Positions 7,102-14,880 of a stretch of 64,000 nt of DNA are shown here, piece after piece. Under the pieces are notes generated by a model that searched no databases, had not been told where the DNA came from, and saw only the letters and a program-made list of their open reading frames with translations. A program made the translations under genes and the position numbers. The stretch is taken from NCBI GenBank assembly GCA_002011035.2, contig MTLY02000003.1, positions 551,194-615,193 on the forward strand, given 5' to 3'. The DNA comes from Candidatus Hecatella orcuttiae (lineage in GTDB: Archaea; Thermoproteota; Bathyarchaeia; Hecatellales; Hecatellaceae). The number at the start of each line of letters is the position of its first letter. The first letter of the stretch is position 1.

Positions 7102-8591
7102 GGGACTAGGGCTTCCATCACACGGCTGAGAAGCTGGTTTAAAAACTGAGGATAAACTCCCGTCGCCACCGTCAAGACGGTTAACACCATCAGGGGAACT
7201 ATGAAAAGGTTTGACGCCTCCTTCACCCGGCTTAGGCGGCTGGGAAGCTGTCTGAAGAGAACCCTCCGCACCGTCCACAGGGAATAGCTCAGTGTCAGGG
7301 CTGTGGCCATCACCGCGGCCACGGCTAAGACAACCCTCACAGCTCCCCCCTCAACAACTCCGTGGAGGAAGAAGCCGAGAAAGATCATCCACTCGCTCTG
7401 AAAGCCGTTGAGGGGCGGAACGCCGGAGAGGCTTAGGAAGCCTACCACCATGGCCACGGCTGTGTAGGGCATTTTGGAGGCTAAACCCCCCAGCTGCCTG
7501 ATGCTTCTCGTCCCAGCCTGCCGCGTGAGGACTCCGGAGATCATGAAGAGAGCCGCCTTACTGGTCGCATGGCTGAAGTAGAGGAAGATGGCGCCCACCA
7601 GCCCTAGGGCTGAGGAGGACGCAAGGCCGAAAAGCAGGTAGCCCATCTGGCTGATGCTGGAGTAGGCCAGAAGCCTTTTGATGTCGTCTTGAGCCAAGGC
7701 CATGAGCGCTCCGTAGACCATGGTCACCAAGGCCATGGCCGCCAGCCCCGGGCTGAACTCTAGGATGGTCTGGGGGAAGGCGGTGAAGACAATTCGGAGA
7801 ATGGCGTAGCCGCCTATGCCGCTTGTGGTCGCGGAGAGGAGGGCGGTGATGGGCGTCGGCGCCTCGACGTAGGTGTCCGGAAGCCACGCGTGGAAGGGGA
7901 AGATGGCAAGCTTCACCATCAGCCCCACCAAGAGAGCTGCGACGATAAGCCTCGCCGCCGTGGAGCCCACAGGCTGCCCCTGGGCGGAGGCTTCCTCGAT
8001 AGCGAACAGGCTGAAGCTTCCGTAGGCGGCCCCGGTGGCCAATATGCCTAGGAGGAACAGGAGGGCTCCCATGTGGGTGTAGATGAAATACCGGAAGGCT
8101 ACGCGTTCTCTGTCTCCGGTTCCCCAGCCGTGGACTAGAGCCCAGGAAGGCAGAAGCATCAGCTCGAAGAAGAGGTAGAATTCGATGAGGTCTGAAGCTA
8201 GGACGCTGCCGAGCATTCCCGCGGTGTAGAGCAGATACAGCCCATAGTAGAGGGGCATGTTCTGTTCCCCGTCCATGTAGCGGATGGAGTAGGGGGCTAC
8301 GATGCTGGCCAGCAGGGCTATGGTTAAAGCCATGGTAACCCCCAATCCGTCGGCGTGGAAGCCGAAGGTCAACCCCAGCGAAGGGGCCCAAGGGACTTGA
8401 AACACGTAAGCCTCCACCGTGCCGGTGAAGATGCGGGTAGCCAAGGTTAGAAGGAGGGCGGAAATGTAGGCTGTCACGGCGAAAGCCGCCCACCCGGCTT
8501 GTTTACCCATGCGCTTGGGCAGCAGGGCTAGAAGAGGTGAGACCAGCAGAGGCAGAAACACCGACTGGATGAGAAGCTGTTCAGGGCCCAT
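7098..8591 (-). CDS. NuoM/MrpD-like proton (cation) pumping antiporter subunit
   Basis: 497 aa, about 14 transmembrane helices, of the complex I ND4/MrpD superfamily. Key features are FELMLLPSWALVHGWG (the glutamate helix), VKLAIFPFHAWLPDTYVEAPTPITALLS with the pumping lysine and the conserved HAWLPD, and KRLLAYSSISQMGY with the central lysine. Last gene of the ten-gene operon; 6 nt follow the NuoL-like stop. In Mrp and Mbh complexes such subunits move Na+ or H+ across the membrane. Having this second copy besides MrpD and NuoL is unusual for a plain Mrp antiporter. The coupling ion is unknown. Confidence 0.8.
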   Translation of the reverse strand: MGPEQLLIQSVFLPLLVSPLLALLPKRMGKQAGWAAFAVTAYISALLLTLATRIFTGTVEAYVFQVPWAPSLGLTFGFHADGLGVTMALTIALLASIVAPYSIRYMDGEQNMPLYYGLYLLYTAGMLGSVLASDLIEFYLFFELMLLPSWALVHGWGTGDRERVAFRYFIYTHMGALLFLLGILATGAAYGSFSLFAIEEASAQGQPVGSTAARLIVAALLVGLMVKLAIFPFHAWLPDTYVEAPTPITALLSATTSGIGGYAILRIVFTAFPQTILEFSPGLAAMALVTMVYGALMALAQDDIKRLLAYSSISQMGYLLFGLASSSALGLVGAIFLYFSHATSKAALFMISGVLTRQAGTRSIRQLGGLASKMPYTAVAMVVGFLSLSGVPPLNGFQSEWMIFLGFFLHGVVEGGAVRVVLAVAAVMATALTLSYSLWTVRRVLFRQLPSRLSRVKEASNLFIVPLMVLTVLTVATGVYPQFLNQLLSRVMEALVP

Positions 8592-8597
8592 GGCTGT

Positions 8598-10667
8598 TCA
8601 CCCTCCTAAGCCAAGCCAGACTAGGAGAACTATCAGAAGCGTCAGGCCTCCCATCAAGCCTACCGCGTAGTCGTTGAAGACTCCTGTGTGGGTTTTTCTG
8701 AGGCGGCTGTAGAGGGTGGTAACCCCTGAGGCCACGAGGCTGCTGAACCTGAGTAAACCGTGGAACTCCAGAACCCTGTGGGCTCGGTCGCTGAGCTTGA
8801 GGGCGGGGTCTACAAAAACCCGGTAGTAGGCTTGGTTTATGTACCATCTTCTGAGAAGGAAGACCTGAAGAGCCTTAAGTTCAGGCCGCCTTTCCACCCA
8901 AGCTTTCACGTTCCACCTCCCCGCTACGTAGGCGTAGTAGGCAGGGATACCGCCCAAAGCCAGCATGAGGGTGGAGGTCAAGAGAACCAGCCACTCCCCC
9001 AGCGGAGAATGAGCCTCCATGGCTTCACCTCCCTCTAAGTGGGCGAGGGTTGAGAGAGAGGGGGAGAACATGGAAAGGAAACCCTCCAGCAGTAGGGGTG
9101 CAAGGGCTCCGATGGCCACGGTTATCAGGGCCAAGGCTAGGTATGGAATCCACATGAGGGGCGGAGCTTCATGGACATGGTGGCCCAGCTTTTCAGCCTT
9201 CTGAAGATGGGCGCTCTTGCCTCCGAGGAAAACCAAGCCTACGACCCTTAGGCTGTAGAAGAAGGTTAACCCCACCGTCAGGGCTGCCAGAGTGTAGAGG
9301 AAGGGAGCTTGGGCGCTGGCTTGGAAGGCCTCCACCACAGACTTGAGGATTCCCTCCTTGCTCCAGAAGCCGCTGAGGGGAGGAACCCCGGCGAGGGCTA
9401 GGGCTCCGATGAACATGCTCAGGAAGGAGAAGGGCATAAGCCTCCTAAGCCCACCCATGTCGTCCATGAACCGGGACTCGCAGGCATGGGAGACGGAGCC
9501 GGAGGAAAGGAAGAGGGTGGCCTTAAACAGGGCGTGGCTGACTAGGTGGAAAAGAGCCGCAGCGAAGGCGGCTACCAAGGCGTCCCCTGTCAGGAATCCT
9601 GCTATGCCCAAGGCCAGCATCATGTAGCCTATCTGGCTGACGGTGGAGTAGGCCCATACCTTCTTGATCTCCCGGGAAACCACCGCTTGGGTTGCGGCTA
9701 CAAAGGCGGTCAGAGCCCCTGCCCAAGCTACCGCTTGGAAGAAGACGATGAGGCTGGGCAGACCGGAGTGCATGGCTGAAAAGAATATGGGGAAAACCCT
9801 CGCCACCAAGTAAACTCCAGCCTTAACCATGGTGGCCGCGTGGATGAGGGCGCTGACCGAAGCCGGCCCGGCCATGGCGTCGGGAAGCCACTCCATGAGG
9901 GGAAGCTGCGCCGACTTACCCAAGGGCCCGCCGAGGAGAAAAAGGGCCGCAGGGATCAGCAGCCCCATTTCAGCCAGGCTTCGAGCCCACGCTAGGTTTC
10001 CTTGAAGCTCGAGGAAGCTGAAGGTTCCAGCCTGAGAGTAGATGAGGAAGATGGCGACTAGGAGGAAGATGTCTCCCACCTTGGTGGTGAGGAAGGCCTT
10101 CATGCCGCAGTGGGAGGGCGGATACTCCTCCGCTCCTTCACCGACCCACCTGGTTTTCCTGTCCTCAGGGCTGTCCCTGTGCCAGAACCCTATGAGGGCG
10201 TAGCTGCACAGGCCTACGCCCTCCCAGCCGATGAAGAGGAGGAGAAGGTTATCGGCTAGGACGAGGAGGACCATGTTGCCGATGAAGAGGTTCATGAAAA
10301 ACCAGTACCTTGTAAGCGCCGGGTCCCCCCGCATGTAGCCGAGGCTGTAGACCATGATGAGGAGGCCTATCCAAGCTGCCACGTTGGCCATGAGGACGCT
10401 TAAGGGGTCCACCAGCATCCCTGCTTTAACCTGAACTCCCGCCACCCTGATCCACTCCACTGAAAGAGGGTAAAAGCCGGCGGAAGCCTCACCCTTCAAC
10501 ACTTGAGGATACCCGAGGAACATCAGAAAGGCCATGAAGGCTCCTAGGCCGGAGAAACCCACGGCGGCGTAGTCCCTGACCCGGGGGTGAATCCTAGCCA
10601 AGGCCGGGGTGAGAAGGGCTCCTAGGATGGGGAAGACCCAGCTAAGCCAAGGCGTATACTCCAACAT
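8598..10667 (-). CDS. NuoL/MrpA-like antiporter subunit
   Basis: 689 aa, the longest of the three antiporter-like subunits. It has GWEGVGLCSYALIGFWH, KAFLTTKVGDIFLL, LLGGPLGKSAQLPLMEWLPDAMAGPASVSALIHAATMV and KKVWAYSTVSQIGYMML, all diagnostic of complex I NuoL/ND5. A C-terminal region with extra helices (after ~residue 560, ELKALQVFLLRRWYINQAYYRVF) corresponds to the lateral-helix part of NuoL. This distinguishes it from the MrpD-type subunit next to it. It sits between mrpD (6 nt) and nuoM-like (6 nt). Expected to be an ion-translocating unit of a membrane complex. Confidence 0.85.
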   Translation of the reverse strand: MLEYTPWLSWVFPILGALLTPALARIHPRVRDYAAVGFSGLGAFMAFLMFLGYPQVLKGEASAGFYPLSVEWIRVAGVQVKAGMLVDPLSVLMANVAAWIGLLIMVYSLGYMRGDPALTRYWFFMNLFIGNMVLLVLADNLLLLFIGWEGVGLCSYALIGFWHRDSPEDRKTRWVGEGAEEYPPSHCGMKAFLTTKVGDIFLLVAIFLIYSQAGTFSFLELQGNLAWARSLAEMGLLIPAALFLLGGPLGKSAQLPLMEWLPDAMAGPASVSALIHAATMVKAGVYLVARVFPIFFSAMHSGLPSLIVFFQAVAWAGALTAFVAATQAVVSREIKKVWAYSTVSQIGYMMLALGIAGFLTGDALVAAFAAALFHLVSHALFKATLFLSSGSVSHACESRFMDDMGGLRRLMPFSFLSMFIGALALAGVPPLSGFWSKEGILKSVVEAFQASAQAPFLYTLAALTVGLTFFYSLRVVGLVFLGGKSAHLQKAEKLGHHVHEAPPLMWIPYLALALITVAIGALAPLLLEGFLSMFSPSLSTLAHLEGGEAMEAHSPLGEWLVLLTSTLMLALGGIPAYYAYVAGRWNVKAWVERRPELKALQVFLLRRWYINQAYYRVFVDPALKLSDRAHRVLEFHGLLRFSSLVASGVTTLYSRLRKTHTGVFNDYAVGLMGGLTLLIVLLVWLGLGG

Positions 10668-10673
10668 TCAGCT

Positions 10674-12212
10674 CTAACCTCCCAACACCTGCTCAACGTA
10701 GTTGCCCGGATGTAAAGCCGCCTGCACAGCCGGCTCCACGAAGTTCAAGCCAAGCTGGGGGAACACTCCGAAAACAACAGCCGCCACCATCAGAGCGAGC
10801 ATGGGAACCAGCATCAGAGGGCCGGCTTCCCGAAGGTTTTCATGCTCCCGCCTAAGCTGGCCTAGGAAGACGCTGCGGAAGGCGTTCACTATGTAGGCTA
10901 CGGCGATAACGCTCATAACGGCTCCTAGGAGCACGTAGAAGATGAAAAGCGGCTGCCCTGTTTCAATGGCCGCCTTGAAGATGATCCACTTGCTGACAAA
11001 GCCGTTGAGGGGGGGAACCCCGGCTATTCCAAAGCCTCCGACGGCGAAGGCGCCCATGGTGAGGGGCATCTTCCTCCCCAGCCCGCCGAGCTTGGACATG
11101 TCCCTAACTCCAGTTTGGTGGACGATGACCCCTGCGGCCAAGAAGAGAAGAGACTTCAAAACCGCGTGGTTGAGGAGATGGTACAGGCCCCCGGTGAGGC
11201 CTAGAAGGCTTCCGATCCCCACGCCGAAAAGGATGTAGCCGATGTTCATCACGCTGGAGAAGGCGAGCAGGCGTTTGATGTCGGTTTGGGCTAAAGCCAT
11301 AAACCCTGAGAAAACCATGGTTACCACGCCTAGGGTGGAGAGGAAAATCAACAGCGCTTCTCCCGGCTGAACATGGTAGGCGGTGAACAGAACCCTGACC
11401 ATGGCGTAGAGGCCGACCTTGATGTAGACTCCCGAAAGAATGGCGCTGATGGGGCTGGGAGCCGCGGGGTGAGCGTCGGGAAGCCAGGTGTGCATGGGGA
11501 CAACGGCTGCCTTAACTCCGAAGCCCCAGATGAGAAGCGCCACGGCCAAGGGAGCCACTAAGGCGTTTCCCTCCAAGGTTCCAGGGAGAAACCTTTCCCC
11601 CGCGAGCCTCTGAGCTATGTCCGCCATGTTGAGGGTTCCTAGGGCGCCGTAGAGGAGGGCGATGCCGAGGAGAACCATGGAGGTAGCCGTAGCCCCCATG
11701 ATGCAGTATTTTATGCCGGCTTCAAGGCCTTCGTGGTCGAGGTTGAAGGCTACGAGGGCGTAGGTGGCGACGCTGGACAGCTCCAAGAAGACGAAGAGGT
11801 TGAAAAGGTCCCCGGTTAGGGTTATTCCCATCATGCCGCTTAGGATCAGCATGAGAAGCGCGTAGTAGTAGGTCTGCCCTCCCTCATGTTTCATGTATTC
11901 GATGGAGTAGAGAGCCGCCAGCATGGTGATCCCGGCTACCACCGCGGCTACAAACCCGTTGAGGGAATCCACAGCTAAAACGATGCCGAAGGGCGGCCTC
12001 CACCCAGCCATCTGGTGGGTGACAACTTGCCCGTCCATCACCGCGAAAAGGAGGGAGACCGTTAAGCTGAAGGTCACAGCCGTGGTTGCGAAGGCTGACC
12101 AAGCCTGAAGCCTAACTGGGACGAAGGAGCCCACGGCGACGAGGATAAATCCCGCAGCCAACGGGAGGATGATGGAGAACACTGGAAGCCATTCTAGGGG
12201 GATCACCGTCAA
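10674..12212 (-). CDS. mrpD: MrpD / MbhH-type antiporter subunit
   Basis: 512 aa, ~14 helices. Motifs are FVFLELSSVATYALVAF, WGFGVKAAVVPMHTWLPDAHPAAPSPISAILSG (pump lysine plus HTWLPDAHPAAPS, the MrpD/MbhH signature) and KRLLAFSSVMNIGY. The start overlaps the mrpC stop by 4 nt, so translation is coupled. In Mrp and Mbh complexes this subunit faces the hydrogenase or antiporter core and carries an ion channel. Position after MrpC is the standard Mrp order. Confidence 0.85.
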   Translation of the reverse strand: MTVIPLEWLPVFSIILPLAAGFILVAVGSFVPVRLQAWSAFATTAVTFSLTVSLLFAVMDGQVVTHQMAGWRPPFGIVLAVDSLNGFVAAVVAGITMLAALYSIEYMKHEGGQTYYYALLMLILSGMMGITLTGDLFNLFVFLELSSVATYALVAFNLDHEGLEAGIKYCIMGATATSMVLLGIALLYGALGTLNMADIAQRLAGERFLPGTLEGNALVAPLAVALLIWGFGVKAAVVPMHTWLPDAHPAAPSPISAILSGVYIKVGLYAMVRVLFTAYHVQPGEALLIFLSTLGVVTMVFSGFMALAQTDIKRLLAFSSVMNIGYILFGVGIGSLLGLTGGLYHLLNHAVLKSLLFLAAGVIVHQTGVRDMSKLGGLGRKMPLTMGAFAVGGFGIAGVPPLNGFVSKWIIFKAAIETGQPLFIFYVLLGAVMSVIAVAYIVNAFRSVFLGQLRREHENLREAGPLMLVPMLALMVAAVVFGVFPQLGLNFVEPAVQAALHPGNYVEQVLGG

Positions 12213-12568
12213 CCGTGAAGCCTCCTAATTTTTCTCATGTCTAAGGTTCCGAAACGCTGGTAGATTTTCACAGCCAAGGCCAATGCGAAGGCGGCGATGC
12301 TCATGTTGATGACGATGGCGGTTAAGACCAGAGCTTGAGGCAGAGGGTCTACCGCCGCGGCTGTGAAGGCTGAGAAGTGTTCGATGCGTTCTTCGGTGAG
12401 GACGGGAGATATACCCCCAGCCCTGTAGCCTAGGCTGATGAAGAAGAGGTTCACTCCGTCGGCTAGGACGCCCATTCCCAAGATTATTTTGATGAGGTTT
12501 CTTTTTCGGAGGATGCAGTACAAGCCAAGCAGAATGATTACCATGGACACAGCGTAGGGAAAGTTCAC
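12209..12568 (-). CDS. mrpC: MrpC / MbhG (NuoK-like) subunit
   Basis: 119 aa, three transmembrane helices. GLYCILRKRNLIKIILGMGVLADGVNLFFISLGY and DPLPQALVLTAIVINMSIAAFALAL are the characteristic first and last helix pairs of MnhC/NuoK-like proteins, including the conserved acidic/Asn residues of the ion path. Starts 4 nt after the mrpB stop and overlaps mrpD by 4 nt. Confidence 0.85.
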   Translation of the reverse strand: MNFPYAVSMVIILLGLYCILRKRNLIKIILGMGVLADGVNLFFISLGYRAGGISPVLTEERIEHFSAFTAAAVDPLPQALVLTAIVINMSIAAFALALAVKIYQRFGTLDMRKIRRLHG

Positions 12569-12572
12569 CTCA

Positions 12573-13007
12573 TCACTTCCTCGCGAAGCAGTAGAACACT
12601 ATCAGAAACGCGGCGGCTACGTGGATGGCTTCCCCGATGTCGTAGAGCAGGAGGTTCCCTGAGCTGAAAAACTCGCTGGGAACCCCGAACAGGTAGACAG
12701 CCTCGTTTCTGAAGGGCCAGGAGAAAAACCAGAAGCCGAAGGTCAGCCCCAAAAGGCCCACCAGCAGAATCATCGCCGCGCCCAAGCCTCTGAGGCTGTC
12801 TCCAAACCGGAAACCAAGCTTGCCCTCCATGAAGTCTAAGCCGAAGGCTAGGAGGAGAAGGAGGAAGGTGCTGCCCAGCATGACGCCGCCTTGGAAGCCT
12901 CCTCCCGGCGTGAGATGCCCGTGGAGGGCTACGGAGACCCCTACCAGCAGCATGGCCGGGGCGATAAGCCTGACCACGGTTTTAACGATGATGCTCATTC
13001 CTCTCAC
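12573..13007 (-). CDS. mrpB: MrpB / MbhF subunit (MnhB domain)
   Basis: 144 aa with four helices. RLIAPAMLLVGVSVALHGHLTPGGGFQGG is the signature of MnhB, and GEAIHVAAAFLIVFY closes the protein. The ATG at 13007 lies inside the end of mbhE (26-nt overlap); the ATG three codons later (12998) is an alternative start. It forms part of the ion-transfer wall of Mrp-type complexes together with the MbhD/E domains. Confidence 0.85.
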   Translation of the reverse strand: MRGMSIIVKTVVRLIAPAMLLVGVSVALHGHLTPGGGFQGGVMLGSTFLLLLLAFGLDFMEGKLGFRFGDSLRGLGAAMILLVGLLGLTFGFWFFSWPFRNEAVYLFGVPSEFFSSGNLLLYDIGEAIHVAAAFLIVFYCFARK

Positions 13008-13272
13008 TTTTTACCATCCTCCTAAAGAGGGTGACAACCCCCAGCACAGCCGCGAAGAGCACAGCTGTCTCCCCTAGAGTGTCGTAGCCTCGGTACTCCC
13101 AGATGATAGCCTGCACGCTGTTCCAGGCTTTGACCTCCTCAAGACTCCGCTCCACATAATACTGACCCACCGGAAAGGGATGCGCGCCGAAGGGGGGAAG
13201 ATAGAAGGCTGCGATCAGGATCAGAGTGAAGCTCACCGCTGCCAGAAAAGAAAACTCCACAAGCCTCCTCAA
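12982..13272 (-). CDS. MbhE-like subunit (MrpA C-terminal part equivalent)
   Basis: 96 aa, two hydrophobic segments. The stretch NSVQAIIWEYRGYDTLGETAVLFAAVLGV matches the MbhE domain, which in Bacillus Mrp is the C-terminal end of MrpA but in Pyrococcus Mbh is a separate protein. A periplasmic-looking loop (HPFPVGQYYVERSLEEVKAW) lies between the helices. Gap to mbhD is 2 nt. This split identifies the cluster as Mbh/archaeal-type Mrp and not the bacterial seven-gene type. Confidence 0.75.
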   Translation of the reverse strand: MRRLVEFSFLAAVSFTLILIAAFYLPPFGAHPFPVGQYYVERSLEEVKAWNSVQAIIWEYRGYDTLGETAVLFAAVLGVVTLFRRMVKSERNEHHR

Positions 13273-13274
13273 AC

Positions 13275-13529
13275 CTACTCCTCCTCCATTCTCGAAGTCC
13301 TCATCAGCACAGCCACGAAAAGAGCGGTGAGAATGCCGGCTCCGATGGTAACCTGGGTTAGGGCGATGTCCGGGGCTTTCAGCATGAAGAACAGGAAAGC
13401 CAGCAGAATGCTTTGAACAGCCGCCACGACAACCGCGTAAAGCAAGTCTTTGAGCTCGATGAAAACCAGTATGAGGAAAACCATGACGATGAGGAGAAAG
13501 TTGAAGACTACGCCCGGCGGCTCAAACAT
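13275..13529 (-). CDS. MbhD-like subunit (DUF4040)
   Basis: 84 aa, three short helices. AVVVAAVQSILLAFLFFMLKAPDIALTQVTIGAGILTALFV is the DUF4040/MbhD signature; the APDIALTQ element with its Asp is invariant in the family and lies on the ion pathway. Its start overlaps the mrpG end by 8 nt. Confidence 0.75.
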   Translation of the reverse strand: MFEPPGVVFNFLLIVMVFLILVFIELKDLLYAVVVAAVQSILLAFLFFMLKAPDIALTQVTIGAGILTALFVAVLMRTSRMEEE

Positions 13530-13827
13530 CTTTCTCCCCCTCCTTCAGCATGTCGCACACCGACCTAGGCCAGAGGGGCACCCTGCTTTTATGGGCGGCT
13601 CTCAGAATCGCATGGGACCCAACCGGGGAAGTGAAAAAAATAACCGCGGCGATGATGAGGACTTTCAGGCTGGAGATGGGGTTTGAGGCTCCGAGGAAGA
13701 GGGCGAGGCCGAAGACGGTTACCACGGCTCCCCCGATCACGCTCACCGTGGCCGCGTGCATCCGAGTGTAGGCGTCGGGAAGCCTGAGAAGCCCCAGGGC
13801 TCCTACGAAGGAGGCGAAGATCCCCAA
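13522..13827 (-). CDS. mrpG: MrpG / MbhC subunit
   Basis: 101 aa from the TTG at 13827; family members normally begin about 12-15 residues earlier. The upstream frame is open (LTWLQALGCGIIS) back into the mrpF stop but has no ATG, GTG or TTG, so either the short form is real or a rare CTG starts it. GALGLLRLPDAYTRMHAATVSVIGG and FFTSPVGSHAILRAAHKSRVPL are diagnostic for MnhG. The C-terminal ~15 residues are polar. Confidence 0.8.
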   Translation of the reverse strand: MGIFASFVGALGLLRLPDAYTRMHAATVSVIGGAVVTVFGLALFLGASNPISSLKVLIIAAVIFFTSPVGSHAILRAAHKSRVPLWPRSVCDMLKEGEKDV

Positions 13828-13862
13828 GGAGATTATTCCGCATCCCAGGGCTTGAAGCCAGG

Positions 13863-14138
13863 TCAGTCTCCCAGCCCCCTTTTTTCAAGGTACTTGGAAA
13901 TCGCCAGCGTCCCGATGAAGGAAAGGAAGACGAGGAGAAGAGCCACGTCGAGCATGATGGCTTCCTCGTGGTAGACGCCCAGCAAAACCATGAGGGCCAC
14001 AATCATGCTTACAGCCGTGTCCCCGGCTAAGACCCGGTCGGGGGCGGTGGGGCCTCGGAGAACCCTGTAGAAGACGAGGCAGAGGCTTACCACCAGGCCG
14101 AACAGAGCTGCCAGCAGGAAGGTTTGAAAGGCGTCCAT
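13863..14138 (-). CDS. mrpF: MrpF / MbhB subunit
   Basis: 91 aa, three helices. FYRVLRGPTAPDRVLAGDTAVSMIVALMVLLG is the MnhF signature, with the conserved D in GPTAPDR. The start ATG at 14138 overlaps the mrpE stop by one base (TGATG); a longer in-frame reading to 14243 has no family support and runs into mrpE. Confidence 0.8.
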   Translation of the reverse strand: MDAFQTFLLAALFGLVVSLCLVFYRVLRGPTAPDRVLAGDTAVSMIVALMVLLGVYHEEAIMLDVALLLVFLSFIGTLAISKYLEKRGLGD

Positions 14139-14674
14139 CAACTGAAAAACCTCTTGGTGTATTCCTCGAATTTTGAGCTGATTTCCCTCCGGCAGACTTG
14201 GGGGTCGAGGCTTAGGACGTCGATCCAGTGGACGTAGTAGCATTTCTCCGCCTCGTCCACCTCCACCGTCACTGTTCCCGGAGTATTGGTGATGGAGTTT
14301 GCCACGCAGACTATCCCGCAGTCAGACTGGGTGGTGTAGGGAACCTTAACTATTCCCGGCCGAATGGGTAGGCTGGGGCTGAGTATCCGCTTGATGACGC
14401 TGAAGTGCGCCTTCACCTCCGCGTAAAACCAGTAGTAGACAAAGTAGACAACGGCCCAAAACCACTTGGCAGGGTCAACCTTATCGCGGACGCCGCCGGA
14501 AACCATCAGGCGGGAGGTGAAAAAAGCCACCAGCAAGCTGGAGAGGGCGCCTACCAGCAGCTCATCCGCAGCGAACACGCCCACCAAGGCGCACCACAAT
14601 CCGAAGAGGACGATGAAGACGAGGAAAAGACGGGTTAAGCCTTGGAGTCTCCCAGCCCCATAGGTTCCCTTCAA
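14138..14674 (-). CDS. mrpE: MrpE / MbhA subunit
   Basis: 178 aa. Two N-terminal helices are followed by FWAVVYFVYYWFYAEVKAHFSVIKRILS and a cytoplasmic domain with VCVANSITNTPGTVTVEVDE and YYVHWIDV, the standard MnhE core. First gene of the ten-gene operon; the ATG at 14674 follows a leader with an A/T-rich candidate TATA region (~14727-14737 on the minus strand). MrpE is needed for assembly and activity of Mrp antiporters. Confidence 0.85.
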   Translation of the reverse strand: MKGTYGAGRLQGLTRLFLVFIVLFGLWCALVGVFAADELLVGALSSLLVAFFTSRLMVSGGVRDKVDPAKWFWAVVYFVYYWFYAEVKAHFSVIKRILSPSLPIRPGIVKVPYTTQSDCGIVCVANSITNTPGTVTVEVDEAEKCYYVHWIDVLSLDPQVCRREISSKFEEYTKRFFS

Positions 14675-14880
14675 CAGTCACCCCAGCCACGCGGCGAATT
14701 TGGACTTTAATAGCTAGTTCAAGGTAAATTAAAATTTGCCCTTATAACTCTGATGGACTAAAGAGTTCGACCGGTTTGTTGTCATAAAAATTTATATTAT
14801 TATCTGTCATTCGCTGATGGGAACTTCCCTAAAAGAATAAACCCGGAAAAATCACGCTGAAGTTTTTTATAAAAAAAAGT

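Noticed and set aside
7558-8493. 311-aa minus-strand ORF inside the NuoM-like gene
   Set aside because: It is a frame shadow of the real subunit: arginine/proline/histidine-rich with no hydrophobic or domain pattern. The in-frame NuoM-like gene has all family motifs.
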